Shown in pieces: positions 54,669 to 64,000 of a stretch of 64,000 nt of DNA. Position numbers and translations under genes: made by a program. The DNA comes from Clostridiales bacterium (GTDB lineage Bacteria; Bacillota; Clostridia; Christensenellales; UBA1242), in NCBI GenBank assembly GCA_918262735.1, contig CAKJYJ010000009.1:1-64000 (forward strand), in the 5' to 3' direction. The notes below the pieces were generated by a model. That model made no database searches. It saw only the letters and a program-made list of their open reading frames with translations, and was not told the DNA's origin. The first letter of the stretch is position 1; each line of letters starts with the position of its first letter.

Positions 54669-54916
54669 TTAGTTTCACTCTCCATAACCAAAATATATTT
54701 TGCTATGTTTTTTCTAAGTGACAATAAATAGCCATTTAGTTCAAACAACATAACATCTTTTAATATTGAAATATTATCTGTTTTAATTATTGTATCTTTA
54801 ACAAAGCCGAGCTCTAATAACCTTCTCTTAACGCCATAATTAATGCCATCCAAAAAACCGTAAATTGTTGCGGACCTTCCAACCCCCAAACAATCTAAAG
54901 TAAAAAAAATACCCAT
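54665..54916 (-). CDS. feoA: Ferrous iron transport protein FeoA
   Basis: An 83-aa SH3-like partner of FeoB. IYGFLDGINYGVKRRLLELGFVKDTIIKT matches the family's RLxxLGxxxG core; FELNGYLLSLRKNIAKYILV matches its C-terminal strand pair. No ribosome site is seen. TACAAT (54927-54922) ends 5 nt before the ATG, so the message may be leaderless. It overlaps feoB by 4 nt. Confidence 0.88.
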   Translation of the reverse strand: MGIFFTLDCLGVGRSATIYGFLDGINYGVKRRLLELGFVKDTIIKTDNISILKDVMLFELNGYLLSLRKNIAKYILVMESETK

Positions 54917-54958
54917 AACGTATTGTATGAGTATATAGGTTATGTTATGAAATGTGTT

Positions 54959-55555
54959 TTATTTTACATATATTTCAGCAACACCATCACCAACCTCGTG
55001 AATGGTTGTTATTAAATCTTCCCTTGTTTCGATTTCATTAACAAATTGACGAAGTTTATTCACCATTGCCCTCTTTTTATGTCCAACATCAACCGTTGAG
55101 CGAACAAGTCCATGGAATAAAACATTATCAACAAGTAAACACCCTCCAGGACTTAACATTTGAAGAAGTATTGGATAATACCTTAAATATTGTCCCTTGG
55201 GCCCATCCAAAAAAATTAAATCGTATTTTTTATTCTGATTCTTTAGTTCTTGAATAACATAAAATCCATCACCTAAAAACTGATTAACCCTCTCGGTTAA
55301 GTGCATTTTTTGGAATGTTTCTTTTGCCATTAAAAATGACTTTTCATCAATTTCTATCGTATCTAAATGAGCTTTCTTTGAAGAAAGAAGCATTATACTT
55401 CCAGAATAGCCAATTGCCGTTCCAACTTCAAGAATATTCTGAAACTGCTTCTCTTTAACAAATTTAGCCAAAAACTCCGTTCCGCCGTCTAACATAACCG
55501 GAATATAATTGCTTCTTGCAAACTCCTCCAAATGTTGAAGTATATCATCTTCCAT
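54959..55555 (-). CDS. O-methyltransferase, TrmR/YrrM family
   Basis: 198 aa, SAM-dependent. ILEVGTAIGYSGSIML is the SAM motif; DTIEIDEKSF, YDLIFLDGPKGQYLRYYP (catalytic metal region) and LLVDNVLFHGLV follow. The family includes TrmR, which methylates 5-hydroxyuridine at tRNA position 34 in Firmicutes, so a tRNA target is likely. AGGTGA precedes the ATG. It follows the RNase J gene by 7 nt in one operon. Confidence 0.88.
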   Translation of the reverse strand: MEDDILQHLEEFARSNYIPVMLDGGTEFLAKFVKEKQFQNILEVGTAIGYSGSIMLLSSKKAHLDTIEIDEKSFLMAKETFQKMHLTERVNQFLGDGFYVIQELKNQNKKYDLIFLDGPKGQYLRYYPILLQMLSPGGCLLVDNVLFHGLVRSTVDVGHKKRAMVNKLRQFVNEIETREDLITTIHEVGDGVAEIYVK

Positions 55556-55562
55556 AATTCAC

Positions 55563-57227
55563 CTAATCTAACAAAACTATAACAAGAATAATTGGCCTTC
55601 TTGCTGTACGCTTAAAAATGAAGTTTTGAAGCTGTCTTCTAACATTTTGTTTAATTAAATTTGTGTCAACATCTTTAATATCCTGGCTTCTTAAATAATC
55701 CATCAACATTTCTTTTGTGTCTTGCATAAACTGCTCTTGCTCACCAGTGTAAACAACGCCTCTGGTAATTAAAAATGGTTCACTTGCCAGTTCTCCGCTA
55801 AGAGTTCCAATGTTTAGCACGGCAACACAAATTCCGTCTTCTGAAAGTTGTTTTCTATCACGCAGAACACTGCTATCCATATCTCCAATACCAAGCCCAT
55901 CAACAAGTCTCTGCCCTGCCTGAACTCTACCACATTCTTTTATGTGCCCGTTTGTCATTTCAACCTGCATGCCTAAATCTGGCAGAATAATATTTCGTGG
56001 GTTTTCACCAAGTGCAACTGCCAATTCTTTGTGGGTTTTTAAGTGTCTATATTCACCATGTATTGGCATAAAACAAGCTGGTTTAATTAGTGTATGAATA
56101 ATCTTAATTTCTTCCTGACAAGCGTGTCCTGATGCGTGAACATCTTCCAATTCATCGTATATTACTTCTGTTCCCTTTTTATATAGCTTATTAATAACGG
56201 TGTAAACAGATTTTTCATTTCCAGGAATTGGTGATGCAGAAATAATTATGCAGTCATTCTCTCCAAGCGTAATTTTCTTGAATTCATTTGCTGCCATACG
56301 TGTAAGCGCACTCATTGGTTCGCCCTGGCTACCAGTTGTGATAATTAACAATTCTTTATCTGCAAATTTATCAACTTTATCAATATCAATAACATTCTCT
56401 TTATCGTATTTTAATTCACCAAGCTTCATTGCGACCTCAGAAACGTTAACCATGCTTCTGCCGGTAAACGCAATTTTTCTTTTATACTTTTCAGCCAAAT
56501 CCATAATTTGTTGAAGCCTATGAATATTAGATGCAAAAGTTGCAACAAACAATCTTTTGTCTTTATACTTTTCAAACAATTTATCAAGAGTTTCTCCAAC
56601 CCTTCTTTCACTCATTGAATATCCCTTTCGGCAAACATTGGTTGATTCGCACATCAAAAGGTTAACGCCTTTTTTTCCAAGCTCTCCAAAACGAGTGAGG
56701 TCGGTAACCTGACCATTTATTGCTTCAAAATCTATCTTGAAATCACCCGTGTGAACAATATTTCCACATGGCGTCGTTATGCATAGTGCCAACGAACCAG
56801 CAATGCTGTGATTAACATTAATAAACTCAACACTAAAACTACCAACCTTAAGAACATTCCTTGGTTTAACAGAAACTAATTTTGCCTTAATTTTTGGATA
56901 TTCTTTTAATTTATTTTCAACCAATCCAAGAGTTAATCTTGAACCATACACCGGAACATTAATCTCTGGAAGCAAAAATGGAAGTCCTCCAATATGGTCC
57001 TCATGTCCATGAGTCAATATTATTGCTTTAACCTTCTCTTTGTTGTTTAGTATATATTGAATATCTGGAACAACAATATCAACACCTGGTAAATCATCAT
57101 CTGGGAATGTTAACCCAGCATCAACAATGATTATTTCATTGTTATATTCAAAGGCGGTCATGTTTTTACCAATTTCACCAACCCCACCCAAGAATGTAAT
57201 TTTAACTTTTTCTTTTACAGTAGTCAT
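55563..57227 (-). CDS. rnj: Ribonuclease J
   Basis: A metallo-beta-lactamase/beta-CASP exo- and endoribonuclease central to mRNA decay and rRNA processing. 554 aa. The metal motif HGHEDHIGG has ligands at about His73, His75, Asp77 and His78. HTGDFKID, LMCESTNV, the beta-CASP part TGSQGEPMSALTRMA and the late HASGHACQEEI and MPIHGEYRHL are all present. AAAGGAG precedes the ATG. Confidence 0.97.
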   Translation of the reverse strand: MTTVKEKVKITFLGGVGEIGKNMTAFEYNNEIIIVDAGLTFPDDDLPGVDIVVPDIQYILNNKEKVKAIILTHGHEDHIGGLPFLLPEINVPVYGSRLTLGLVENKLKEYPKIKAKLVSVKPRNVLKVGSFSVEFINVNHSIAGSLALCITTPCGNIVHTGDFKIDFEAINGQVTDLTRFGELGKKGVNLLMCESTNVCRKGYSMSERRVGETLDKLFEKYKDKRLFVATFASNIHRLQQIMDLAEKYKRKIAFTGRSMVNVSEVAMKLGELKYDKENVIDIDKVDKFADKELLIITTGSQGEPMSALTRMAANEFKKITLGENDCIIISASPIPGNEKSVYTVINKLYKKGTEVIYDELEDVHASGHACQEEIKIIHTLIKPACFMPIHGEYRHLKTHKELAVALGENPRNIILPDLGMQVEMTNGHIKECGRVQAGQRLVDGLGIGDMDSSVLRDRKQLSEDGICVAVLNIGTLSGELASEPFLITRGVVYTGEQEQFMQDTKEMLMDYLRSQDIKDVDTNLIKQNVRRQLQNFIFKRTARRPIILVIVLLD

Positions 57228-57465
57228 AATTTCTCCTTTCTTATTTTTATTTACGCAGAAAATCGCCCTATTTATAAAATAGGTTTCAATTATTCTTTAT
57301 ATAATCATATCAAAAGATATGTATTAAACAAATGTAACTTTGCCAACATTATTTTGGCACATAAGAATACCATAATAATTTGCAAAAGGCTAAATATACT
57401 TCTTACAACATAATATGATATTTATTCAATTAATATTATTTTTAACATAAATTTTTAATGTAAAA

Positions 57466-58401
57466 TTATATTTTATACTTTACTTTTTTTATGCTATCGG
57501 CCTGCTCTAATTTTCTTGTTTTAACTATGTTTTCTGGCGAAATATAATAGTCCATTCCCTGACTTTCAAAGAATAAAACCTGACCAAATACAGCATTAAT
57601 TAATGCCATAAGTGGAAAAACAACAACAATTGAATAAAGACCAAATATTAAAAACAACGCATACATACAAATTGTTACAACAGAAAAACTTGAAAGGGTT
57701 GATGTAAAGTTTCTAGAAACTGATTTAATACCCTTTTTGAACGAACAAGCCGCACCTTTATTAAAGGCAACAATGCTTGGAGCCCAACCACTAATGGCTG
57801 TCATGTTGAGTGCCACAAAGAATGTCAAGTAAATAAACATTAAAATTGGTAAAACAATTTGCATTTCTATACTAATTCGTGAAAGACTTAAAAGCCCATA
57901 AAATCCAGCAGTAAAGAGTGCCCAGAAAGGAACCTCAATAACAACTTTTAAAAGCGAATACGAACTTGATTTTCCCAAATTATCAACAAAATTAACAGTA
58001 AATGAATTTTTGTTCAAACTGGTCATATAACTATACATACTTTCGCTTGCTGGAACATCACTTAAAAGTAAAAGATATGGTGTAACAAGTAATAAAACAA
58101 AAATTGTGTATATAAAGCCAAAAGTGTTGCTTGTTGCAAACTCAGAGACAGCCATACCAACAGAGTTGAATGTTGTATATATTCTTTCCAAAATTACCGA
58201 AACACCCTGAAAAATTGCACAATTAAACAACTCGGAAAGGTTGTTATAAAATGATGCGTTTGTAAGATATGTGTGAATTTGCCCAATAAGTGGTAACAAT
58301 AACAGTAAAATTATTCCTATTGCAATCACTTTATATACTAGTATCTTCCAAAAAAGATTAAAGTTAGCTATGGATAATTTAATAGAATTATTAAGTTTCA
58401 T
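57466..58401 (-). CDS. Polytopic membrane protein, unknown function (311 aa)
   Basis: About six hydrophobic helices (for example KVIAIGIILLLLLPLIG, FIYTIFVLLLVTPYLLLL, IVLPILMFIYLTFFVALNM and VVTICMYALFLIFGLYSIVVVFPLMALINAVF) and a basic C-terminal tail. The layout with loop FKKGIKSVSRNF is like small integral membrane proteins of Firmicutes that carry no transporter motif. AAAGGGC precedes the ATG. No close functional neighbour. Confidence 0.7.
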   Translation of the reverse strand: MKLNNSIKLSIANFNLFWKILVYKVIAIGIILLLLLPLIGQIHTYLTNASFYNNLSELFNCAIFQGVSVILERIYTTFNSVGMAVSEFATSNTFGFIYTIFVLLLVTPYLLLLSDVPASESMYSYMTSLNKNSFTVNFVDNLGKSSSYSLLKVVIEVPFWALFTAGFYGLLSLSRISIEMQIVLPILMFIYLTFFVALNMTAISGWAPSIVAFNKGAACSFKKGIKSVSRNFTSTLSSFSVVTICMYALFLIFGLYSIVVVFPLMALINAVFGQVLFFESQGMDYYISPENIVKTRKLEQADSIKKVKYKI

Positions 58402-58592
58402 AATATGCCCTTTATGTTATTATACTATAAAATGCAATATATTTCAAATGATTTATAGATATGTAAAAAAATAATTATGCAACAAAACCCATGTAACACA
58501 GTGAAAACAACGCGTTCCAAAATAAAAGCAGACAACTTGACTTTTATCAATAAACCAAATTGCCTGCAAAACAATAAATAATAAATTAACGA

Positions 58593-58793
58593 TTAATCAT
58601 TTTCTGACACAACTTTACCAGAATAAATTTCATCTGCCGCAGCAGCAATACATTTTTTATTAAGATAGTTTGGGTCATTTTCAATATGACGTTTTTCTAA
58701 TTCTTTTGCTCGCTTTGCCATTAAGCAAGACAATTCATATTTATTATTGTGTGTTTTTTCTGCAAGTTTATCAATTGGTGGTTGATTCATCAT
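58593..58793 (-). CDS. rpoZ: RNA polymerase omega subunit
   Basis: 66 aa. PPIDKLAEKTHNNKYELSCLMAKRAKELE then KKCIAAAADEIYSGKV matches omega, which helps assemble and stabilise beta-prime. GAGGT lies upstream of the double ATG. Confidence 0.88.
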   Translation of the reverse strand: MMNQPPIDKLAEKTHNNKYELSCLMAKRAKELEKRHIENDPNYLNKKCIAAAADEIYSGKVVSEND

Positions 58794-58865
58794 AAATAAA
58801 GTACCTCACTAAAATAAATTTACCCCGACATTATATCACAAAAAAATGCAAATGTACATAGATTT

Positions 58866-60812
58866 TTAAGATTTTTTTATCATATCTTCAAATTCCTGTT
58901 CTGATATTATTTTAACCCCAAGACTGATTGCTTTGTTTAATTTGCTACCAGCATTTTCTCCAGCAAGAACAAAGTTTGTGTTCTTTGAAACACTTGTGGA
59001 TGTTTGTCCACCATTTTGCTCAATTAGTTCGGTTGCCTCTAGGCGTGAATAATTTGTTAACGTTCCAGTCAAAACAAAAGTTTGACCATTAAAAATTCCG
59101 CCTAACGTTTTTCTAGTTTCAGATAGTTCAACCCCCGCATCAAGCAAATCTTTTATCATTTTTTTATTATATTCATCATTAAAAAACTCAACAATACTAC
59201 CAGCAACAATATCGCCAACATCTCGAATGGACGCAAGCTCTTCATTAGACGCCCTCATGAGTGCATCTAAAGAACCAAAATATTTAGCCAAATCTTTAGC
59301 CGTTTTTTCTCCAACACCATTAATACCTAATGCAAAAATAAAGTTAGATAAATTTGCTTTTTTTGATTTTTGTATAGAATTTATAACATTTTCTGCCTTT
59401 TTTTGCTTAAACTTATCTAATTTTAATAAATCTTCCACTGATAACGCATACAGCTCGCTTGGCTCAGTTATATTTAAATAGCCATAAAATTGCTCACATG
59501 TTTGTTCGCTTAAACCCTCAATATCCATTGCGTTTCTACAAACAAAATGTGTCAACCTATCAACAACCTGCTCACGGCACCCACTTCTATTTGGGCAAAA
59601 TATTAATGCACCCTTTTCGATTAACTTTTCGCCACAACATGGACATATTGTTGGTTTTTCAATAACCCTGCTGTTTGGTAAAAGCTCAGCAAGCCCCAAT
59701 ATCTCAGGAATAACTTCATTACTTCTTCTAACAAAAACCCTTGAGTTAATCTGGACTTGTTTCCTTAAAATGTCCCCATAGTTATTGAGTGTTGCCCTCT
59801 TTACAGTGGCACCAGCCAGTTCAACCGGTTCAATCTCTGCAATTGGTGTTAATTTACCAGTTCTTCCAACTTGCCACACAACATCCTTCAATATGGTTGA
59901 AACTTCTTGTGCTTCAAATTTATATGCCATTGCCCATTTAGGAAATTTGGCAGTATATCCAAATTCATCACGTTTTTCAATTTCGTTTAATTTAATTACC
60001 ATTCCGTCAATCAAAAACCCAAGTTTTGTTTTTACTTTATCAATTTTTGATATTTCGGCACATATCTCATCTGCCGTTGAAAGCAGTTTTTGATATGGTT
60101 CAGATAAAAACATATTATCCTTTATAAACTTATTCATTTCCATCTGCGTTTTGAATTTTATGTTTTCGGCATATAAAACATTGTAGCAGAAGAAATCTAA
60201 ATTACGCTTAGCAGTTTCTTTTGGGTCTAAATTTCTAATTGCCCCACTAACCGCATTTCTTGCATTTTTTAATGGTTCATTAGTTGATTTGTTATATATT
60301 TCCAAATTTTTATCGGTTATCATGCCCTCACCAGATACCAACAGTTCTCCTTTAAAAGGAATTTCAAGAGGAACACTTTTAATCGTCCTTACCTGCTCGG
60401 TCACATCCTCACCAACAATACCATTTCCTCTAGTGGTTGCAGACTCATATTTACCATTTTTATATGAAATAACAATAGTAAGTCCATCATACTTATATCC
60501 AAGAGTAAATGTGCTTTGTGGCTCAATTTTCTTAATATCATAAATAAAAGTATTAATTTCATCAAATGACCTGCATTTATCTAAACTATACATGCGAATT
60601 TTGTGAGTTCGTTTGGTAAAACCATCCAAAACGTCACCACCAACTCTTTTTGTTGGTGAATTGTCCAAAACAATGCCTGTTTGTTTTTCTAATATGAGCA
60701 GTTCGTCATATAGTTTATCAAAATCAGCATCAGAAATTGTTGGATTATCTAAAACATAATAATTGTATGAATGTTTATTTAACTCATCAACCAACCATTT
60801 CATTCTATCCAT
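58866..60812 (-). CDS. ligA: NAD-dependent DNA ligase
   Basis: Joins DNA nicks in replication and repair using NAD. 648 aa, slightly short of the usual ~665. NYYVLDNPTISDADFDKLYDEL is the Ia domain. The adenylation motif KYDG has its lysine at residue 107. The OB fold, the Cys4 zinc finger (CPCCGEKL...CPNRSGC), helix-hairpin-helix repeats and the C-terminal BRCT domain (FNGQTFVLTGTLTNYSRLEATELIEQNGG) follow in order. GGAG precedes the ATG. It follows pcrA by 90 nt, as in many Firmicutes. Confidence 0.97.
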   Translation of the reverse strand: MDRMKWLVDELNKHSYNYYVLDNPTISDADFDKLYDELLILEKQTGIVLDNSPTKRVGGDVLDGFTKRTHKIRMYSLDKCRSFDEINTFIYDIKKIEPQSTFTLGYKYDGLTIVISYKNGKYESATTRGNGIVGEDVTEQVRTIKSVPLEIPFKGELLVSGEGMITDKNLEIYNKSTNEPLKNARNAVSGAIRNLDPKETAKRNLDFFCYNVLYAENIKFKTQMEMNKFIKDNMFLSEPYQKLLSTADEICAEISKIDKVKTKLGFLIDGMVIKLNEIEKRDEFGYTAKFPKWAMAYKFEAQEVSTILKDVVWQVGRTGKLTPIAEIEPVELAGATVKRATLNNYGDILRKQVQINSRVFVRRSNEVIPEILGLAELLPNSRVIEKPTICPCCGEKLIEKGALIFCPNRSGCREQVVDRLTHFVCRNAMDIEGLSEQTCEQFYGYLNITEPSELYALSVEDLLKLDKFKQKKAENVINSIQKSKKANLSNFIFALGINGVGEKTAKDLAKYFGSLDALMRASNEELASIRDVGDIVAGSIVEFFNDEYNKKMIKDLLDAGVELSETRKTLGGIFNGQTFVLTGTLTNYSRLEATELIEQNGGQTSTSVSKNTNFVLAGENAGSKLNKAISLGVKIISEQEFEDMIKKS

Positions 60813-60902
60813 AAATACTCTCCATTACTTTTTTTTGTTTTATTATTAATTACTTATATTTATCTAAATCAATATCAAATAGCGTTTTTATGCTATATTT
60901 GT

Positions 60903-63152
60903 TTATTTTTTTATAATTTTTAATGGTGCAATCTCTAACATCAAAGTTTTTTTGCCCAAACTACCGAAGTCAATATCTGCAGTTTTTCCGCCATCGTTTA
61001 TTGAAATTATTGTCCCAACGCCAAATTTTGGATGACCAACAATTTGTCCTTCTTTATATTTACTTATATCAATATTGTTTTTAACTTGTGAGTAATCTGT
61101 AACATAATTTATACTTTGTGGCTTTGGAATATACGCTGAAACATTTGTTTTTGTGTTATAGCCAGCACTATCGGAATATGAATATTTGTTCATATATTCC
61201 GATTTGCCATCATAGCCGTATTGCCCACCCATTTTATTACGCAAACCATCATATTCTTGATCTAGGTTTGCCTCTTCAACAAACTGGCTTACTTTTTCAT
61301 AATTCCTTTTACCATACACAAATCTAGTTTGACATGATGAAATGTATAATTTTTCTCCAGCTCTTGTGAATGCAACATATGCAAGACGCCTCTCTTCTTG
61401 CAGGTCTCGATTATTATCCTTACATCTTGATAGTGGAAAAATACCATCTTCCATACCAACAACAAAAACAACCTTAAACTCCAACCCTTTAACCGAGTGG
61501 ACCGTTGCAACCGTAACATTGTTTGAATTGTCCATTGTGTCGATGTCTGATTGCAGTGTTACACTTTCTAAATAATCCAAAAGCGTTGCTTCTGGGTTGT
61601 TTTTAACAAACCCACTTATTGAATTTGTAAGTTGGTCTATATTCATAAGTTTATCCACATCTTCATCATTTTTTTCTTTGTAGACATCTTTAATTTTATA
61701 TTTTTCAATAACACTAGCTGCAAAATCGTAAAGGGACAAATTTCCATATTCTTGCAATAATTCTTTATAAATATCGCCAAAATCCTTTAATTTATTGATT
61801 AAAACCTTAGAATTTGTGTATTTTTCGATATCTAATATTACTTCCAGCATGCTAACATCGTTATCACTTGCAATTTCTTTAAGTGCTGTTATTGCAGAAT
61901 CACCAACCCCACGCTTTGGAAAGTTAATTATCCTAAGAAGCGAAACCTCATCTTTAGGATTAATAAAAATTCTTAGGTATGAAAGAATGTTCTTTATCTC
62001 GGTTCTTTCAAAAAACTTAAAACCACCATAAATTTTATATGGAATATTATACGATAATAACTTTTCCTCAAATTGCATGGTTAGTGCGTTTAATCTGACC
62101 AATATCGCAATGTCAGAATAGTTATATTTGCCCAAACTTACAAGCCTATATATTGTTCCGGCAACACCCTCAGCCTCTTCTTGCTCATCGTAATACTTTT
62201 TATATGCAACTTTTTCGTCGCTTTCTTTGTTGGTCCATAATTTTTTGTCAAACCTTTCATCGTTATTCTTTATTAATGTATTTGCAGAATTCAATATATC
62301 CTTTGTGCATCTATAGTTTTGTTGAAGCTTAAAAACTTGTGCATTTGGATAATCTTTTGAAATATTGAATATGTTAGTAAAATCCGCACCTCGCCAAGAA
62401 TAAATAGACTGGTCCTCATCACCAACAACAAAAAGATTATTATAAAACGACGACAACATTTTGGTTAGGTCGTATTGTATTTTATTTGTATCTTGAAACT
62501 CGTCAACAAGAACATATATAAACCTTCTTGAATAAAAGTCCAAAATATCTGGACATTTAACAAAAAGTTCGTATGTTTTAGATAAAAGGTCGTCAAAATC
62601 CAAAGCATTATTTTTTTCTAAATTTGATTGATATTCTCTAAAAACTTTAATAATTTCATCAATATTTCGAACATTTGCATATTCATTTTCATACTGACTT
62701 ATCGTCATGTTTTTATTTTTACAATTTGAAATGTGATATGCAAAATCTTTGTAGTCATCTTCAATACCATATTCTTTCAAAATCTGTTTTAATAACTTTT
62801 CAGAATCTGTATCTGAATAAATGGTAAAATATCGGTCGTAACTTTCACCAAGTCTGTCGATATCTTTTCTAAGTATTTTAACGCACATACTATGAAATGT
62901 CGAAATCCAAACCCTATCGCCACCATCAACAAGCGCTTGCACCCTTGTTTTCATTTCATTTGCCGCTTTGTTTGTGAATGTTATTGCAAGAATATTATAA
63001 GGGTTAATTTTTAGTTCCTCAATCAAGTAGGCAATTCTGTGTGTCAGTAATCTTGTTTTACCAGTTCCAGCACCAGCAGTAACCAAAACCGCCCCATCAA
63101 TTGCAAGGAGAGCTTGCTTTTGCTCGTCATTCAATTCGTCTAAAATCTTCAT
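60903..63152 (-). CDS. pcrA: ATP-dependent DNA helicase PcrA/UvrD
   Basis: Superfamily 1A helicase, 749 aa. Motifs in order: AGAGTGKT (Walker A, residues 26-33), ILAITFTNKAANEMK, STFHSMCVKILR, VLVDEFQDTNKIQ, VGDEDQSIYSWRGAD, LQQNYRC, TVHSVKGLEFKVVFVVGMEDG and ERRLAYVAFTRA. The C-terminal tail (VGHPKFGVGTIISINDG) is the PcrA tudor-like domain that contacts RNA polymerase. There is no ribosome site; the -10 ends 6 nt before the ATG. Confidence 0.97.
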   Translation of the reverse strand: MKILDELNDEQKQALLAIDGAVLVTAGAGTGKTRLLTHRIAYLIEELKINPYNILAITFTNKAANEMKTRVQALVDGGDRVWISTFHSMCVKILRKDIDRLGESYDRYFTIYSDTDSEKLLKQILKEYGIEDDYKDFAYHISNCKNKNMTISQYENEYANVRNIDEIIKVFREYQSNLEKNNALDFDDLLSKTYELFVKCPDILDFYSRRFIYVLVDEFQDTNKIQYDLTKMLSSFYNNLFVVGDEDQSIYSWRGADFTNIFNISKDYPNAQVFKLQQNYRCTKDILNSANTLIKNNDERFDKKLWTNKESDEKVAYKKYYDEQEEAEGVAGTIYRLVSLGKYNYSDIAILVRLNALTMQFEEKLLSYNIPYKIYGGFKFFERTEIKNILSYLRIFINPKDEVSLLRIINFPKRGVGDSAITALKEIASDNDVSMLEVILDIEKYTNSKVLINKLKDFGDIYKELLQEYGNLSLYDFAASVIEKYKIKDVYKEKNDEDVDKLMNIDQLTNSISGFVKNNPEATLLDYLESVTLQSDIDTMDNSNNVTVATVHSVKGLEFKVVFVVGMEDGIFPLSRCKDNNRDLQEERRLAYVAFTRAGEKLYISSCQTRFVYGKRNYEKVSQFVEEANLDQEYDGLRNKMGGQYGYDGKSEYMNKYSYSDSAGYNTKTNVSAYIPKPQSINYVTDYSQVKNNIDISKYKEGQIVGHPKFGVGTIISINDGGKTADIDFGSLGKKTLMLEIAPLKIIKK

Positions 63153-63158
63153 GTGTAT

Positions 63159-63187
63159 ATTTTATCATAACTAGGATTTTGTTTCAA
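63159..63187 (-). promoter_or_regulatory. Promoter of pcrA, probably leaderless
   Basis: TTGAAA (63187-63182), 17-nt spacer, TAAAAT (63164-63159), only 6 nt before the ATG at 63152. Confidence 0.6.
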
Positions 63188-63208
63188 CAAAATATCAAAA
63201 TTAACTAG

Positions 63209-64000
63209 TTATCTTACAACCTTTATAGATACAGTTTTTGTTGTTTTTTCATCAACTTTAACATGTTTAGATATTTCAATACCAGCCACAACATAAACCT
63301 CATTGCCACTTGCTAAAACTGGCAAGCAATCCCTTTCTCTTTGTGGTATTTTTTTATCAATTAAAAAACTTTTCAGTTTTTTTGTTCCACCACCAAATTT
63401 GGTAAAAATATCGCCATCACGTCTAAACCTCCAATATGCATCTTTTGGAACTTTTTTTGCATCAATCACCAAGGCATCTTGCACTTTGGTGTTTGGAGTC
63501 GTTTTCTTAACAATCACCTTACCAAAATTTGGGACTAAAAACCCCCCACATTTGAACTCGGCATAAAATGGTTGCATCTCTTTCTTTTTATTCGTTATTG
63601 TAATGTATTCATACTCTTTATACACACTAACAGACATTGGTAAATCTAATTTTTTACCATTCTTGCTATTTTGTGCCAGTTTTTTAATACTATCTATATG
63701 TTTTCTCTCAATGTCGTAAAAAACACCAATTTGGTTCAACGCCTTAAAAATAATTCTGTTTATAACAGCATTATCATATGAAAAATAAGTTGTTGGTATT
63801 TTTGCCGTGTTACCATCAACAATTAAAGCATCATCATTTAAGTTCTTTTCAATAAAATCATTATCTTCACTCGCCATTTTGCTAAAATTAATTAAAGTGT
63901 TAATAATGTTTGGCCATCTCTCTTGTAATTTTGGTATAACTTCATTTCTAATAAAATTTCTAGAGTATGTATTTTCGTTATTTGTTTCGTCCTCAACAAA
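63209..64000 (-). pseudogene. tilS: tRNA(Ile)-lysidine synthase, 3' part, with an apparent frameshift
   Basis: TilS adds lysine to C34 of tRNA-Ile(CAT). The visible part is its middle and C-terminal region; the N-terminal catalytic domain lies beyond 64000. From 64000 to about 63903 one frame reads VEDETNNENTYSRNFIRNEV then IPKLQERWPNII, a perfect TilS linker. The continuation NTLINFSKMASEDNDFIEKN is in another frame, and the C-terminal domain (DAYWRFRRDGD...KLKSFLIDKKIPQRERDCLPVL) follows intact to 63209. One extra T in the run 63900-63902 explains the break. As TilS is essential, a sequencing or assembly error is quite possible; the gene may be intact in the organism. Confidence 0.85.

Overview
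The window is an AT-rich stretch of a low-GC Bacillota (Clostridia-like) chromosome. The main evidence is the contiguous sporulation set spoIIGA-sigE-sigG (43.8-46.3 kb). Supporting evidence is the Firmicutes-type prmC-prfA block, RNase J, NAD-dependent LigA, PcrA, FeoAB, a MazF-type toxin gene and tRNAs with encoded CCA. Families of very large BspA-type leucine-rich-repeat surface proteins suggest a host-associated (gut) organism. I see no phage, transposase, rRNA or CRISPR array. Nearly all genes are on the minus strand. The exceptions are two small genes at 38.3-39.2 kb, three at 47.3-48.8 kb, and four of the five tRNAs.

Layout. 0-26.6 kb: a cell-surface region with two giant BspA paralogues (2046 and 2178 aa), a divergent 1133-aa relative, a 1079-aa membrane-anchored protein and a small Cys/Gly-rich protein. 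Within it lie uvrA and a transketolase operon. 26.8-36 kb: prfA with a degenerate DUF1385-PrmC fusion, tRNA-Leu, an XRE regulator coupled to a RelA/SpoT-like hydrolase without a recognisable synthetase domain, a lipoprotein, and a Sir2-like/HD gene pair. 36-43.6 kb: tRNA-Lys(CTT) in a rearranged locus, deoC, small unknown genes, a metallophosphoesterase-GalE fusion, and RNA-modification and acetyltransferase genes. 43.8-49.8 kb: sporulation genes, tRNA-Lys(TTT), tRNA-Leu(TAG), and a small plus-strand islet with a NADAR protein. 49.9-64 kb: ddl, mazF, tRNA-Gly/Arg, feoAB, an O-methyltransferase with RNase J, rpoZ, ligA, pcrA and the 3' part of tilS.

The most unusual signal is non-coding. A family of about 105-120 nt structured elements (four copies: 36467, 36606, 46650, 52152) lies just downstream of tRNA-Lys(CTT), tRNA-Lys(TTT) and tRNA-Arg(TCT), always in the tRNA orientation. 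Each group is bracketed by a direct repeat of that tRNA's 3' end. The copies share a leading hairpin whose stem is kept by compensatory and wobble changes, then a conserved GAGGAAAA-type block. This looks like either tiny elements integrated at tRNA 3' ends or a family of tRNA-linked small RNAs. I cannot assign it to a known family.

Other points: tilS carries an apparent one-base frameshift at 63900-63902. Several genes (uvrA, pcrA, feoA, the shikimate-kinase-like gene and the 43578 gene) have a -10 box only 5-8 nt before the start codon and no Shine-Dalgarno, suggesting leaderless transcripts. Function calls rest on motifs read by eye; no database search was run.
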